Assembly: GCA_027489295.1 (NCBI GenBank)
Contig: JAIYAA010000202.1
Coordinates: 1 to 15,059, forward strand
Origin: Sphingomonadales bacterium
GTDB lineage: Bacteria; Pseudomonadota; Alphaproteobacteria; Sphingomonadales; Sphingomonadaceae
Reading direction: 5' to 3'
Length of the DNA stretch: 15,059 bases
Position numbers and translations under genes: made by a program. The notes below the pieces were generated by a model. That model made no database searches, was not told the DNA's origin, and was given only the letters and a program-made list of their open reading frames with translations. Positions 1-6,961 of the stretch are shown piece by piece (position 1 is the stretch's first letter; the number at the start of each line of letters is the position of its first letter).

Positions 1-1065
1 AATACGGGCCTGGGCCCCAGCGATCTGGCGCGCTGTGCCGATCTGCCGGATCTGCGCTGGGCGATCGTCGATGATGCCGATCATCCGAGCCTGCGGACCG
101 TCCCTGCCGACCGCGAGGGCCTGATCGCCTATGTCCGCGCGCTCGCGCCCGATCTAGTGCTCTGCCGAAGCGCCGATTTCGAGACGCCGCGGGCGTTTCC
201 CGGCACGGTCCGCTATGTGATGGAGGCGGTAACGGCGCCGTTCGGCCCCGTCTCGCCGGCGAACACCGTGCATTTCACCGGTGCGCCCTTCGTCAACGGT
301 GCGATGCCCGCGCTGGAGCCGGACGCGGCCGCGCGGCTGGATGCCCTGATCGCGCCCTTCTGGGCAGACATGACAGCGCACTGGCTCGCGGCGACGCACG
401 ATCGCGGGGCGGTGTTCGGCGCGATCGGCATCCCCACCGATCGGCCCGCGGTGCTGCTGCCGCTGGAATATGAGCATGCCGAGAATTTCTTCCTGCAGCA
501 TCGCCCCGGCGGGCTGACCAATCAGGCGCTGGTCGCCGCGGTTGCAGCCGAGGCGCAGGCGGCGGGGGTAACGCTGGTCATCACCGATCATCCGCTCAAC
601 ACGCTGCACGTCGAACGCGACACGCTGTTCGAATTTCTCCGCGGCCTCGACGGCACGATCCTCGTCAACGGGCCGGTGTTCGACGTACCGCCCACCATGG
701 CGCTTGCCCGCCATGTCGACGGGGTGGTGCTGGGCGATTCCAAGAGCTTTGCCACGGCCGCGGCGTTCGGCACGCCCACGTATCGCACCTCGCGCTTCGC
801 CAGCGCGCCCTGGCTGCACGCGGAACCCGATCTCGCCAGCTTCCTCGCCACGGTGCGCAGCGGAAGCACGCAGCCTCCGGACGCCGCGGCGGTGCAGCGC
901 TGGTTCGGCTATCACTATGCGAACGAGGCCTTCTATCCCACCGATCCGGACCTCACCGGCGCAATGGTGATCGATCGCGCGCTGCACCCGCTCGACACCG
1001 CCCGCTGGGAAGCCGGGATCGGTCGACTCCAGCGGTTCGCCGATCAGATGGAGGATGCCGCATGA
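1..1065 (+). CDS. Putative capsule-type GT-B glycosyltransferase (5' end missing)
   Basis: The frame is open from the first base of the window to a TGA at 1063-1065, giving 354 codons of a protein whose start lies upstream. A GTG at 157 is internal, because in-frame protein-like sequence continues before it. The visible part has an alpha/beta texture with VTLVITDHPLNTL (about residues 190-202), then VVLGDSKSFATAAAFGTPTYRT (about 241-262). These resemble the His-Pro motif and the nucleotide-sugar-binding end of capsule polysaccharide transferases of the KpsC/KpsS type, which are GT-B enzymes. The assignment rests mainly on this pattern and on the company of Kdo-synthesis genes. Its stop overlaps the next start (ATGA, 1062-1065), so the two are probably translationally coupled. 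A sugar-phosphate or other polysaccharide-modifying transferase is an alternative. I am sure of the gene and only moderately sure of the function. Confidence 0.5.
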   Translation, partial: NTGLGPSDLARCADLPDLRWAIVDDADHPSLRTVPADREGLIAYVRALAPDLVLCRSADFETPRAFPGTVRYVMEAVTAPFGPVSPANTVHFTGAPFVNGAMPALEPDAAARLDALIAPFWADMTAHWLAATHDRGAVFGAIGIPTDRPAVLLPLEYEHAENFFLQHRPGGLTNQALVAAVAAEAQAAGVTLVITDHPLNTLHVERDTLFEFLRGLDGTILVNGPVFDVPPTMALARHVDGVVLGDSKSFATAAAFGTPTYRTSRFASAPWLHAEPDLASFLATVRSGSTQPPDAAAVQRWFGYHYANEAFYPTDPDLTGAMVIDRALHPLDTARWEAGIGRLQRFADQMEDAA

Positions 1066-2060
1066 AACTCGGCGCCATTGCCCGCGCACTCGATTCCGCG
1101 CCGGGCACCGCGCTCGCCTGGGCGGGCGCTGTGATCGCTGCCGAGCGCCGTGCGCTGCAGGCGTTCGAGGCGGTGCTGCCGCCGTCGCTCGCCGATGCCG
1201 TCGCGGTGATCGCCGGGCAGGCCAGCCCGCTGACCTGCCTCGGCATGGGCAAGTCGGGTCTGATCGCGGCCAAGGTCGCCGCCACCTTCTCCAGCCTCGG
1301 CACGCCTGCCTTCGTGCTCAACGCCGGCGAAGCGGCGCATGGCGATCTGGGCGCGGTGCAGGACGGCAATGTCGTGCTGCTATTCTCGAACAGCGGCACC
1401 ACCGACGAGATCGCGCGCATCCTGCCGCTGCTGAAGGCGCGCGCCTGCCTGCTGATCGGGGTGATCGGCCGGCCCGATTCGCCGCTCGCCCGCGCGGTCG
1501 ACATCCTCATCCCGGCGATCACCGCTGGCGAGGCCGATCATATCGGCATGGCACCGACGTGCAGCACCACGCTGCAACTCGCGATCGGCGATGCGCTGGC
1601 GGTGGCGGTCAGTCGCTCGCGCGGCTTCACCCGCGCCGATTTCCTGCGCCACCACCCTGCCGGGCTGCTCGGCCGCCAGTCGATCCCGCTGCGTACGCTG
1701 ATGCGCACCGGCGACGAACTGCCCAAGGTGGGGCCGGACGCGCCGGTGGCCGACCTGCTCGCGGCGATGTCGGCCGGGCGGATGGGCGCGGCCTGCGTGG
1801 TCGATGCCGACCAGCGCCTGCTCGGCCTGGTGGTCGACGGCGATGTCCGCCGCCACTTCCAGTCGCGCCGCGATGTCTACGATACCCCCGCCGCCGCGCT
1901 GATGCAGCCGCACCCGCAGGTCATCGACGTTACCGCCACGCTGGGCGACGCACTGCTCCTCCTGCGCGACCGCGACGGGGGATTTCTGGTTCTGCCCGTG
2001 GTCGACGACGAGGGACGTCTGCACGGCATGTTGCATGCCAAGGATATGATGAATGGCTAA
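1062..2060 (+). CDS. kdsD: Arabinose-5-phosphate isomerase (KdsD/KpsF family, SIS + two CBS domains)
   Basis: Converts ribulose-5-phosphate to arabinose-5-phosphate, the first committed step of Kdo synthesis, in the cytoplasm. The product has 332 residues, close to the usual 320-330. The SIS domain (about 40-175) contains GMGKSG (61-66), NAGEAAHGDLG (87-97) and SNSGTTDE (109-116); GEADHIGMAPTCSTT (156-170) and RHHPAGLLGR (196-205) follow. Lys64, His93, Glu115, Glu157 and His198 line up with the catalytic residues known for E. coli KdsD. Two CBS domains follow (about 211-264 and 277-332). The start is fixed by a strong GGAGGA at 1050-1055, six bases before the ATG, inside the end of the preceding gene. 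The downstream gene begins inside this one (8-bp overlap). KpsF, the capsule-linked paralogue, is the same enzyme; the neighbourhood favours a capsule role, which is inference. Confidence 0.93.
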   Translation: MKLGAIARALDSAPGTALAWAGAVIAAERRALQAFEAVLPPSLADAVAVIAGQASPLTCLGMGKSGLIAAKVAATFSSLGTPAFVLNAGEAAHGDLGAVQDGNVVLLFSNSGTTDEIARILPLLKARACLLIGVIGRPDSPLARAVDILIPAITAGEADHIGMAPTCSTTLQLAIGDALAVAVSRSRGFTRADFLRHHPAGLLGRQSIPLRTLMRTGDELPKVGPDAPVADLLAAMSAGRMGAACVVDADQRLLGLVVDGDVRRHFQSRRDVYDTPAAALMQPHPQVIDVTATLGDALLLLRDRDGGFLVLPVVDDEGRLHGMLHAKDMMNG

Positions 2061-3381
2061 GCCCCTGAAGATCGTCGCCTTCGTCCCTGCCAAGGGCAAT
2101 AGCGAGCGAGTCTCCGACAAGAACACCCGCATTTTGGACGGCGAACACCTGTTCAAGCGCAAGCTGCTCCAGGCGCTGGATTGCCCGGCGATCACCGAAG
2201 TCTGCCTCGATACCGAGAGCAAGGTGATGGCCGACATGGCGAGCGATCTGCCGGTCAGCTGGCTGCAGCGCCCGGCCGAACTCGCCACCAACGCGACCGA
2301 CGGGCACGGCATGTTTGCCTGGGAATGCGCGCAGCGCCCCGATGCGGACATCTGGATCCAGCTGCTGTGCACCGCGCCGTTCGTTACCGCCGAGACGATC
2401 GGCCGCGCGATCGCGCGGCTGCTGGCGGAGCCGGAGGCGGACAGCCTTGTCGCCGTCACGCGCGCCAAGCAATATTGCTGGACCGGGCAAGGGCCGGCCT
2501 ATGGCACCGGCCGCATCCCCAACAGCGTCGAGCTGCCGGAGACGATCGTCGAGGCGATGAGCCTCTACATCGTGCGGCGCACGGGGGAGGGGGCGGCCAC
2601 CCGCCGCTTCGGCACCCGCCCGATCCTGTTCGACCTTGATCCGATCGAGCAGATCGACATCAACCACCATCACGACCTCGTCATCGCCGAGACCGTCGCC
2701 GCCGGCTTCCGCCAGGCCGAGGTGACGCGGTTCCGGGCGATGCTGCCGCATCTCTCCTCGCCGGTCCTGTCGGACATCCTCAAGGAGCGCGGCCACCGGG
2801 TGGTGCTGCCCAAGGTGCTGCGCCCGACCAGCGGCGGCAAGTTCCTCGGCCGTGCCAAGACGATCGAGCTGGCGGCGCTGGCCGAGCGGCCCGATCGCTC
2901 GCCCGACGGGCCATGGCACGGCATCTATGGCGCGCTGCAATCCTATCGCTTCGTGCGCCCGGGCGACGTGATCATGGTGGCGACCGACGTGCCCGAATAT
3001 GCCTATTTCGGCGATCTGAATGCCAATCTCGCGATCCGTTCGGGCGCGGTGGGTGCGGTGATCGACGGCGCGACGCGCGACACCGCCGATGTGCGCGCGC
3101 TCGGGCTACCGGTCTATGCCCGCGGCCAGACCTGCGACGACATCAAGTACGAAGGCACGCTGAAAGCCATGAACCGCCCGATCACGATGGGCGACGTCAC
3201 GATCGCCAACGGCGATGTGGTATTTGCCGATGCGGATGGGATAGTGGCGATCCCGCGGGCGCTGTGGCCCGAGATCGAGGAAGCCGCCTGGAACGTGCTC
3301 TCGAACGAGGCGCGTATCCGCATGCAGGCGGCGCGCGGCCGCGACGTGGACGCTATCCTCGCCGAATGCGGTGCGTTTTGA
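2053..3381 (+). CDS. CMP-sugar cytidylyltransferase fused to RraA-like/pyruvate-aldolase domain
   Basis: A 442-residue two-domain protein. Residues 1 to about 230 are a nucleotidyltransferase of the NeuA/PseF/LegF acylneuraminate cytidylyltransferase type. [16 protein letters not shown] (11-26) is the CTP-binding loop, IQLLCTAPF (102-110) the central strand, and [17 protein letters not shown] (193-209) the acidic C-terminal motif. KdsB, the usual CMP-Kdo synthetase, has a different N-terminal signature. From about 236 the chain continues into an RraA/HMG-aldolase-like fold: [11 protein letters not shown] (235-245), [13 protein letters not shown] (331-343), [17 protein letters not shown] (352-368) and an ending [13 protein letters not shown] (389-401). 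Arg342, Asp343 and Asp346 match the R-D-x-x-E/D metal and substrate motif of class II pyruvate aldolases. AAGGA at 2040-2044, eight bases upstream, supports the ATG. It lies between kdsD and kdsA, so the ulosonate is probably Kdo-like. The role of the second domain is unknown. Confidence 0.85.
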   Translation: MAKPLKIVAFVPAKGNSERVSDKNTRILDGEHLFKRKLLQALDCPAITEVCLDTESKVMADMASDLPVSWLQRPAELATNATDGHGMFAWECAQRPDADIWIQLLCTAPFVTAETIGRAIARLLAEPEADSLVAVTRAKQYCWTGQGPAYGTGRIPNSVELPETIVEAMSLYIVRRTGEGAATRRFGTRPILFDLDPIEQIDINHHHDLVIAETVAAGFRQAEVTRFRAMLPHLSSPVLSDILKERGHRVVLPKVLRPTSGGKFLGRAKTIELAALAERPDRSPDGPWHGIYGALQSYRFVRPGDVIMVATDVPEYAYFGDLNANLAIRSGAVGAVIDGATRDTADVRALGLPVYARGQTCDDIKYEGTLKAMNRPITMGDVTIANGDVVFADADGIVAIPRALWPEIEEAAWNVLSNEARIRMQAARGRDVDAILAECGAF

Positions 3382-3392
3382 AGGATTTGGAT

Positions 3393-4214
3393 ATGAAGAC
3401 GGTCAAGGTCGGTGTCATCGAAATCGCCAATGACAAGCCGTTCGTGCTCGTCGCCGGCCCCTGCGCGATGGAGAGCCGCGACCACGCCTTCTTCATGGCC
3501 GAGGCGCTGACCAAGCTCTGCGCGGAGCTGGGCATCGGCTTCATCTACAAGAGCTCGTTCGACAAGGGGAACCGCACCTCGATCGACGCGCCGCGCGGCA
3601 TCGGCATGGACGCGGCGCTGCAGGTGTTCGCGGACCTCAAGGCCGAGTTCGGCTGCCCGGTGCTGACCGACGTGCACGATGCCGGCCAGTGCGCAGCCGT
3701 CGCCGAGGTGGTCGATGTGCTCCAGATCCCGGCGTTCCTGTGCCGCCAGACCGACCTGCTGGTTGCCGCCGCGCACACGGGCCGCGCGATCAACGTCAAG
3801 AAGGGCCAGTTCCTCGCGCCCTGGGACATGAAGAACGTCGCCAGGAAAATCGCCTCGTCGGGCAACGAGAACGTCATCCTGTGCGAGCGCGGGGCGAGCT
3901 TCGGCTACAACACGCTGGTGAGCGACATGCGGTCGCTGCCGATCATGGCGGAGACCGGCTATCCTGTGATGTTCGACGCGACCCATTCGGTGCAGCAGCC
4001 GGGCGGGCAGGGCACCAGCTCGGGTGGCCAGCGCGAATTCGTGCCGACGCTCGCCCGTGCCGCGGTGGCGGTGGGCGTGGCGGCGGTGTTCATCGAGACG
4101 CACCAGGCACCCGATACGGCGCCGAGCGACGGCCCCAACATGGTGCCGCTCGATCAGATGCCGGCGCTGCTCGCCCGGCTGAAGGCGTTCGACACGCTCT
4201 CCAAGCAGGGCTGA
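3393..4214 (+). CDS. kdsA: 3-deoxy-8-phosphooctulonate (Kdo-8-P) synthase, metal-dependent type
   Basis: Condenses arabinose-5-phosphate with phosphoenolpyruvate to Kdo-8-phosphate, directly downstream of the kdsD step. The product has 273 residues, within the usual 270-285. Family signatures are [14 protein letters not shown] (50-63), LTDVHD (91-96), [14 protein letters not shown] (110-123), [14 protein letters not shown] (133-146), [15 protein letters not shown] (162-176) and the tail SDGPNMVPL (245-253). The metal ligands known from the Aquifex enzyme all have counterparts with a constant offset of 13: Cys24 (in AGPCAMES), His198, Glu235 and Asp246. The E. coli metal-free type has Asn in place of this Cys. 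The ATG is preceded by AAGGA at 3381-3385, with a seven-base spacer. Only 11 bases separate it from the fusion gene, and it is the last gene of the visible operon. Confidence 0.97.
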   Translation: MKTVKVGVIEIANDKPFVLVAGPCAMESRDHAFFMAEALTKLCAELGIGFIYKSSFDKGNRTSIDAPRGIGMDAALQVFADLKAEFGCPVLTDVHDAGQCAAVAEVVDVLQIPAFLCRQTDLLVAAAHTGRAINVKKGQFLAPWDMKNVARKIASSGNENVILCERGASFGYNTLVSDMRSLPIMAETGYPVMFDATHSVQQPGGQGTSSGGQREFVPTLARAAVAVGVAAVFIETHQAPDTAPSDGPNMVPLDQMPALLARLKAFDTLSKQG

Positions 4215-4220
4215 ACAGGC

Positions 4221-4240
4221 CGGCCGCGGGTCAGCGGCCG
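4221..4240. terminator. Short GC hairpin between convergent kdsA and DUF3072 genes
   Basis: CGGCCGC (4221-4227) and GCGGCCG (4234-4240) form a perfect 7-bp stem around a 6-base loop, in the 16-bp gap between two convergent stop codons. It also covers the stop codon of the minus-strand gene. There is no run of T on either side, so a classical intrinsic terminator is not shown. It could act as a transcript end-stabiliser or a weak bidirectional terminator. Confidence 0.3.
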
Positions 4241-4455
4241 AGTTGCTCCTTCAAGGCATCGATCCGCTTCGACGCTTCGGCCTTGTTCAGCGTGCCTTCG
4301 ATCGGCGGCGCGCCGGCTTCCTCTAGCAGCGTCGTGAGGTAGGAGGCCTGGGCGCCGGTCATCGGGTCATCGCCCGAAACCCAGTCGTCGGGGTCCTTCT
4401 CGGTATTCGAACCGGGATGCTCGTCGAGCTTCGGGTTGTGCAATGGTTCCGCCAT
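4231..4455 (-). CDS. Small DUF3072-family protein, probable stress gene
   Basis: A 74-residue, soluble, mostly polar protein. The second half, MTGAQASYLTTLLEEAG followed by LNKAEASKRIDALKEQLG, is characteristic of DUF3072, a short helical family of unknown biochemical role. The N-terminal half (AEPLHNPKLDEHPGSNTEKD...) is acidic and probably disordered. The ATG at 4455 is chosen because GAGG at 4464-4461 lies five bases upstream; the in-frame GTG at 4461 overlaps that ribosome site and is unlikely. A GGAAC-N17-CGTT promoter lies directly upstream, which points to the alphaproteobacterial general stress response. The next gene upstream on the same strand ends 77 bp away, so this gene may be read from its own promoter. 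Confidence 0.85.
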   Translation of the reverse strand: MAEPLHNPKLDEHPGSNTEKDPDDWVSGDDPMTGAQASYLTTLLEEAGAPPIEGTLNKAEASKRIDALKEQLGR

Positions 4456-4470
4456 GATCACCTCGCGTTC

Positions 4471-4485
4471 GTTCCTGTTGTGTTC
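4471..4485 (+). promoter_or_regulatory. Possible LexA-type direct repeat over the DUF3072 transcription start
   Basis: GTTC (4471-4474), seven bases, then GTTC (4482-4485) matches the alphaproteobacterial LexA operator GTTC-N7-GTTC exactly on the plus strand. It begins three bases downstream of the EcfG-type -10 element of the minus-strand gene, where a bound repressor would block initiation. An eight-base pattern is expected by chance about 0.5 times in both strands of a window this size, so this match may be accidental. Confidence 0.3.
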
Positions 4486-4488
4486 TTG

Positions 4489-4514
4489 AACGGTCGAGGC
4501 GGTCCGGTTGTTCC
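4489..4514 (-). promoter_or_regulatory. EcfG-type (general stress response) promoter of the DUF3072 gene
   Basis: On the minus strand GGAAC (4514-4510) and CGTT (4492-4489) are separated by 17 bases. This is an exact match to the published alphaproteobacterial EcfG consensus GGAAC-N16/17-CGTT. The -10 end lies about 33 bases before the ATG at 4455, leaving a leader of roughly 26 bases that includes the ribosome site. The position in a short intergenic gap supports function. Dependence on an EcfG-type sigma factor is inferred from the match. Confidence 0.75.
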
Positions 4515-4532
4515 AGATGCACGCTGCGCCGA

Positions 4533-6896
4533 TCAGCCGGGCAGCGTCACCGTCGCGACGCTGTCCGGCGCGTCGTGCAGCCGCAGGTAGAGCGTCTTCC
4601 CGGCCGGCCTGGGCAGCGCCAGGCTGGTGCCGACAAAGCCGAGCGGCACCGGCGTCGACTGGGCGAAATCGGCGGCGCCGCTGATCGCCGACACGACGAA
4701 TAGGTCGCGCCCGGCCAGCGTGCAGGAGGCGCTGTCCGCGGGGCAGGTCAGTCCGTTGAGCACCGGCAACCGCACCACGGTGACGAGCGGCTGCCAGTCG
4801 CCGACCGCCCCGTCCTGCACCAGCCGGAACCGCAGCGGACCCGCCACGCCCGGGCCGAGCAGCGTCCGCGGCGCGACATGCGCGACCACCACGTCGGTGC
4901 CGATGCGCTGCAATCCGCCATCGGCGAAGCGGAGCCGGGCGACAGGCCCGTCGTGTCCGGTGATCTCCACCGTGCCGCCGTCGCCCAACGCCCCGCGCGT
5001 CACCCGGAACGAGAAGTCGATCGCCGCATCGGCGGGCACTACGCCCTCCGGCAGCACGATGGCGAGGCCGGCCGTGGCCGGCTGGGATACCGCGGCGCGG
5101 CTCAGCACCGCCGCCACCGGACGCGGGGCGGCGGCGCGGACGGCGAGCTTGACGCTCCGCCCGTCGCGCAGCCGAACCACCGCTTCGCCCTCGCCGGCGG
5201 GGATGGCGGCTTCCGCGGTCAGCGCCAGCCGGTCGCCGTCGCTGCCGCGCGACAGCGCACCCGCGGTGAAGTGCATGCCCTTCCAGTCGAGCCCGGTCAC
5301 TTGGTCGAGCCGGGCGCCCTCGAGCATGCCCCCATGATCGCCCTCATAGGCGACGAAACGATCGAGCCGGCTCGCCTCGAGCCGGGCGGTGAGCGGAATC
5401 GTGTCCGGCGGTGCGGCGCCGAAGCGAGCGACATTCAGCGTAAGCGCACCGGGTTTCACGTCCTTGAGCGGCAGGGTCATGGTCAGTTCGTCCTGGCTCG
5501 TGACCTTGAACGGGACCGGGGTGCGCGTGCCGGCGGCGTCGCTCAGTGCGATCTGGCTGACGCAGAAGGCCGCCCCGCCGCGCAACACCAGCGGATGGTC
5601 GCGGCCGACCACGACGTTGCTGTCCGGCGTCGCGCGCCACGCGCCCATCGCATCGAGCTGCACCGGCAGGCGCGGCCCGGAAAAGTCGCCGAACCCCCAG
5701 CGGCCCTGGAGCACCGCATTGGCGACGGTGCCGATATCCGCCGGCAGCGCGCCGTCCAGCCGCACGCCGCCCTTCTCGACATCGGGGGTGACGGCCAGAT
5801 CGCGGGTCTTGCCGTCGGCACCGGTGATCCGCACCGAAAGGCCGCGGGCATAATCGGTGGCATAGAGCAGCGGCGCGTCTTCCAGCGGCAGTGTCAGCCC
5901 CGGCTTGGCGAGACACACCGGCGTCGGCCCGCCCGCCTGCCAGATCGGCGGCGGTGCGGCGCCCAGCGGCGGCAGCGCGGCCACCAGCACCGAGCGCGGG
6001 TTCTGGAACGAGGGCGCACTGTTCAGCAGCAGCTTCAGCGTGTCGCCGCGGCCGATCGCGATCGCCGGCAGATACTGATATTGCGGGCTACGGAACGCGC
6101 CGAACAGCTTCGCCACGTCGCGGGCCAGCCCGATATAGGGGCTGTAGAAGCCGCCGCCGCCCTGCGGCGTCGCGGCCAGGCTGTAGGCCAGGTCGACCGG
6201 CGCGCCGGTCAGCGTTTCGGCCAGCGTCGTGCCGCGCTGCGCCTGGAGCACCAGCGAATCGCGGTTCTGGGTGAGGCATGCCGCCTGCAACCCGCGGGGC
6301 CGGGTGAGGCAGTCGGCATTGAGCTTGATGCGCAGCGCGTTGGCGAGCACCGGCGCGTCGGTCGCGAGCCGCTCGGGCGCGGTCTCGCCGATCCGGGCAA
6401 TCGCCGCCACAAACGCATCGAGCCGGGCGCGATCGAGCGAGGCCTGGAACATGTCCTGCGCGGCGCGAACGAAGACGCCCGGCCGCCCGCGCACGGCATC
6501 GCGTACTGCGTCGAACCCGCCGCCGGTCTCGGGGGCGAGCAGCAGCACCGCCTGCTCGGCGCCCTTGGGCACCTCGATCTCCAGCCGGTTCTTCTTCTTG
6601 CGCCACGTTTCGGCAACGAAGAACCAGTCCTTGGGCGGCGGGTTGGTGGCGCCGCGCAGGAACGCGACGACCAGCAGATACCGGGCAGACTGGTCCGGCG
6701 GCAGTGCCGCCTCCGCGGTCACCTTGTCGCCCGGCTGGAGCGTAGGGACCGCGCCGATGGGCAGCGTTGCGCCGCCGCGGGTGACGCTGAGCTTCAGGTC
6801 GGGGCCGGCAAGGTCGAAGCTGTTCTGCTGGGCCTGGGCGGGGAGGCCGGCGAACAGCAGCGCCAGCAGAAGCGGGATCAGGGGCACGCGGAGCAT
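4533..6896 (-). CDS. Large exported protein of unknown function
   Basis: A 787-residue protein with a clear Sec signal peptide: MLRVP, then a leucine-rich core (6-19), then AQA|QQ with predicted cleavage after residue 22. There is no lipobox and no later membrane segment, so it is probably periplasmic or outside the cell. I do not recognise a catalytic family. The chain looks like a string of beta-rich Ig or sandwich-like modules (about 25-125 and 330 to the end) around a more helical stretch (about 125-270). Six cysteines (about 196, 207, 328, 445, 718 and 725) in close pairs suggest disulfides. The start at 6896 is chosen because the signal peptide begins there; the open frame continues to 7175 but runs into the upstream membrane-protein gene. 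No ribosome site is visible; a TATAGC element sits just before the ATG. It follows the YihY-type gene by 64 bp and may be co-transcribed with it. Confidence 0.8.
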   Translation of the reverse strand: MLRVPLIPLLLALLFAGLPAQAQQNSFDLAGPDLKLSVTRGGATLPIGAVPTLQPGDKVTAEAALPPDQSARYLLVVAFLRGATNPPPKDWFFVAETWRKKKNRLEIEVPKGAEQAVLLLAPETGGGFDAVRDAVRGRPGVFVRAAQDMFQASLDRARLDAFVAAIARIGETAPERLATDAPVLANALRIKLNADCLTRPRGLQAACLTQNRDSLVLQAQRGTTLAETLTGAPVDLAYSLAATPQGGGGFYSPYIGLARDVAKLFGAFRSPQYQYLPAIAIGRGDTLKLLLNSAPSFQNPRSVLVAALPPLGAAPPPIWQAGGPTPVCLAKPGLTLPLEDAPLLYATDYARGLSVRITGADGKTRDLAVTPDVEKGGVRLDGALPADIGTVANAVLQGRWGFGDFSGPRLPVQLDAMGAWRATPDSNVVVGRDHPLVLRGGAAFCVSQIALSDAAGTRTPVPFKVTSQDELTMTLPLKDVKPGALTLNVARFGAAPPDTIPLTARLEASRLDRFVAYEGDHGGMLEGARLDQVTGLDWKGMHFTAGALSRGSDGDRLALTAEAAIPAGEGEAVVRLRDGRSVKLAVRAAAPRPVAAVLSRAAVSQPATAGLAIVLPEGVVPADAAIDFSFRVTRGALGDGGTVEITGHDGPVARLRFADGGLQRIGTDVVVAHVAPRTLLGPGVAGPLRFRLVQDGAVGDWQPLVTVVRLPVLNGLTCPADSASCTLAGRDLFVVSAISGAADFAQSTPVPLGFVGTSLALPRPAGKTLYLRLHDAPDSVATVTLPG

Positions 6897-6903
6897 GGAT
6901 GCC

Positions 6904-6909
6904 GCTATA
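6904..6909 (-). promoter_or_regulatory. Possible -10 element for a near-leaderless transcript of the exported protein
   Basis: TATAGC on the minus strand ends seven bases before the ATG at 6896. Initiation 6-7 bases after a -10 box would start the mRNA within one or two bases of the start codon, which would explain the lack of a ribosome site. No convincing -35 is seen, so this is tentative. Confidence 0.3.
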
Positions 6910-6914
6910 GGGGA

Positions 6915-6961
6915 AGCGGGCAGGCCAGGGCCACCACCCGCGCGACGAGCCGTTGCCCGCT
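6915..6961. repeat. 8-bp inverted repeat between membrane-protein and exported-protein genes
   Basis: AGCGGGCA (6915-6922) and TGCCCGCT (6954-6961) are perfect inverted copies 31 bases apart. They fill most of the 64-bp gap and touch the stop codon of the upstream gene. They could form the base of an mRNA stem or be a protein-binding site. No T-run follows, so a standard terminator is unlikely. Confidence 0.3.

Noticed and set aside
157..1065. GTG at 157 as the start of the first gene
   Set aside because: The frame has plausible protein sequence all the way to base 1, so the gene is cut by the window edge and this GTG is internal.
2053..2750. Calling the cytidylyltransferase half KdsB
   Set aside because: The N-terminal loop [13 protein letters not shown] is of the NeuA/PseF type, not the KdsB type. 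Substrate is inferred only from the neighbours, so no symbol is given.
2913..3392. N-terminal extension of kdsA upstream of 3393
   Set aside because: It overlaps the fusion gene in another frame and has shadow-like composition. The ATG at 3393 has a good ribosome site and gives the normal KdsA N-terminus.
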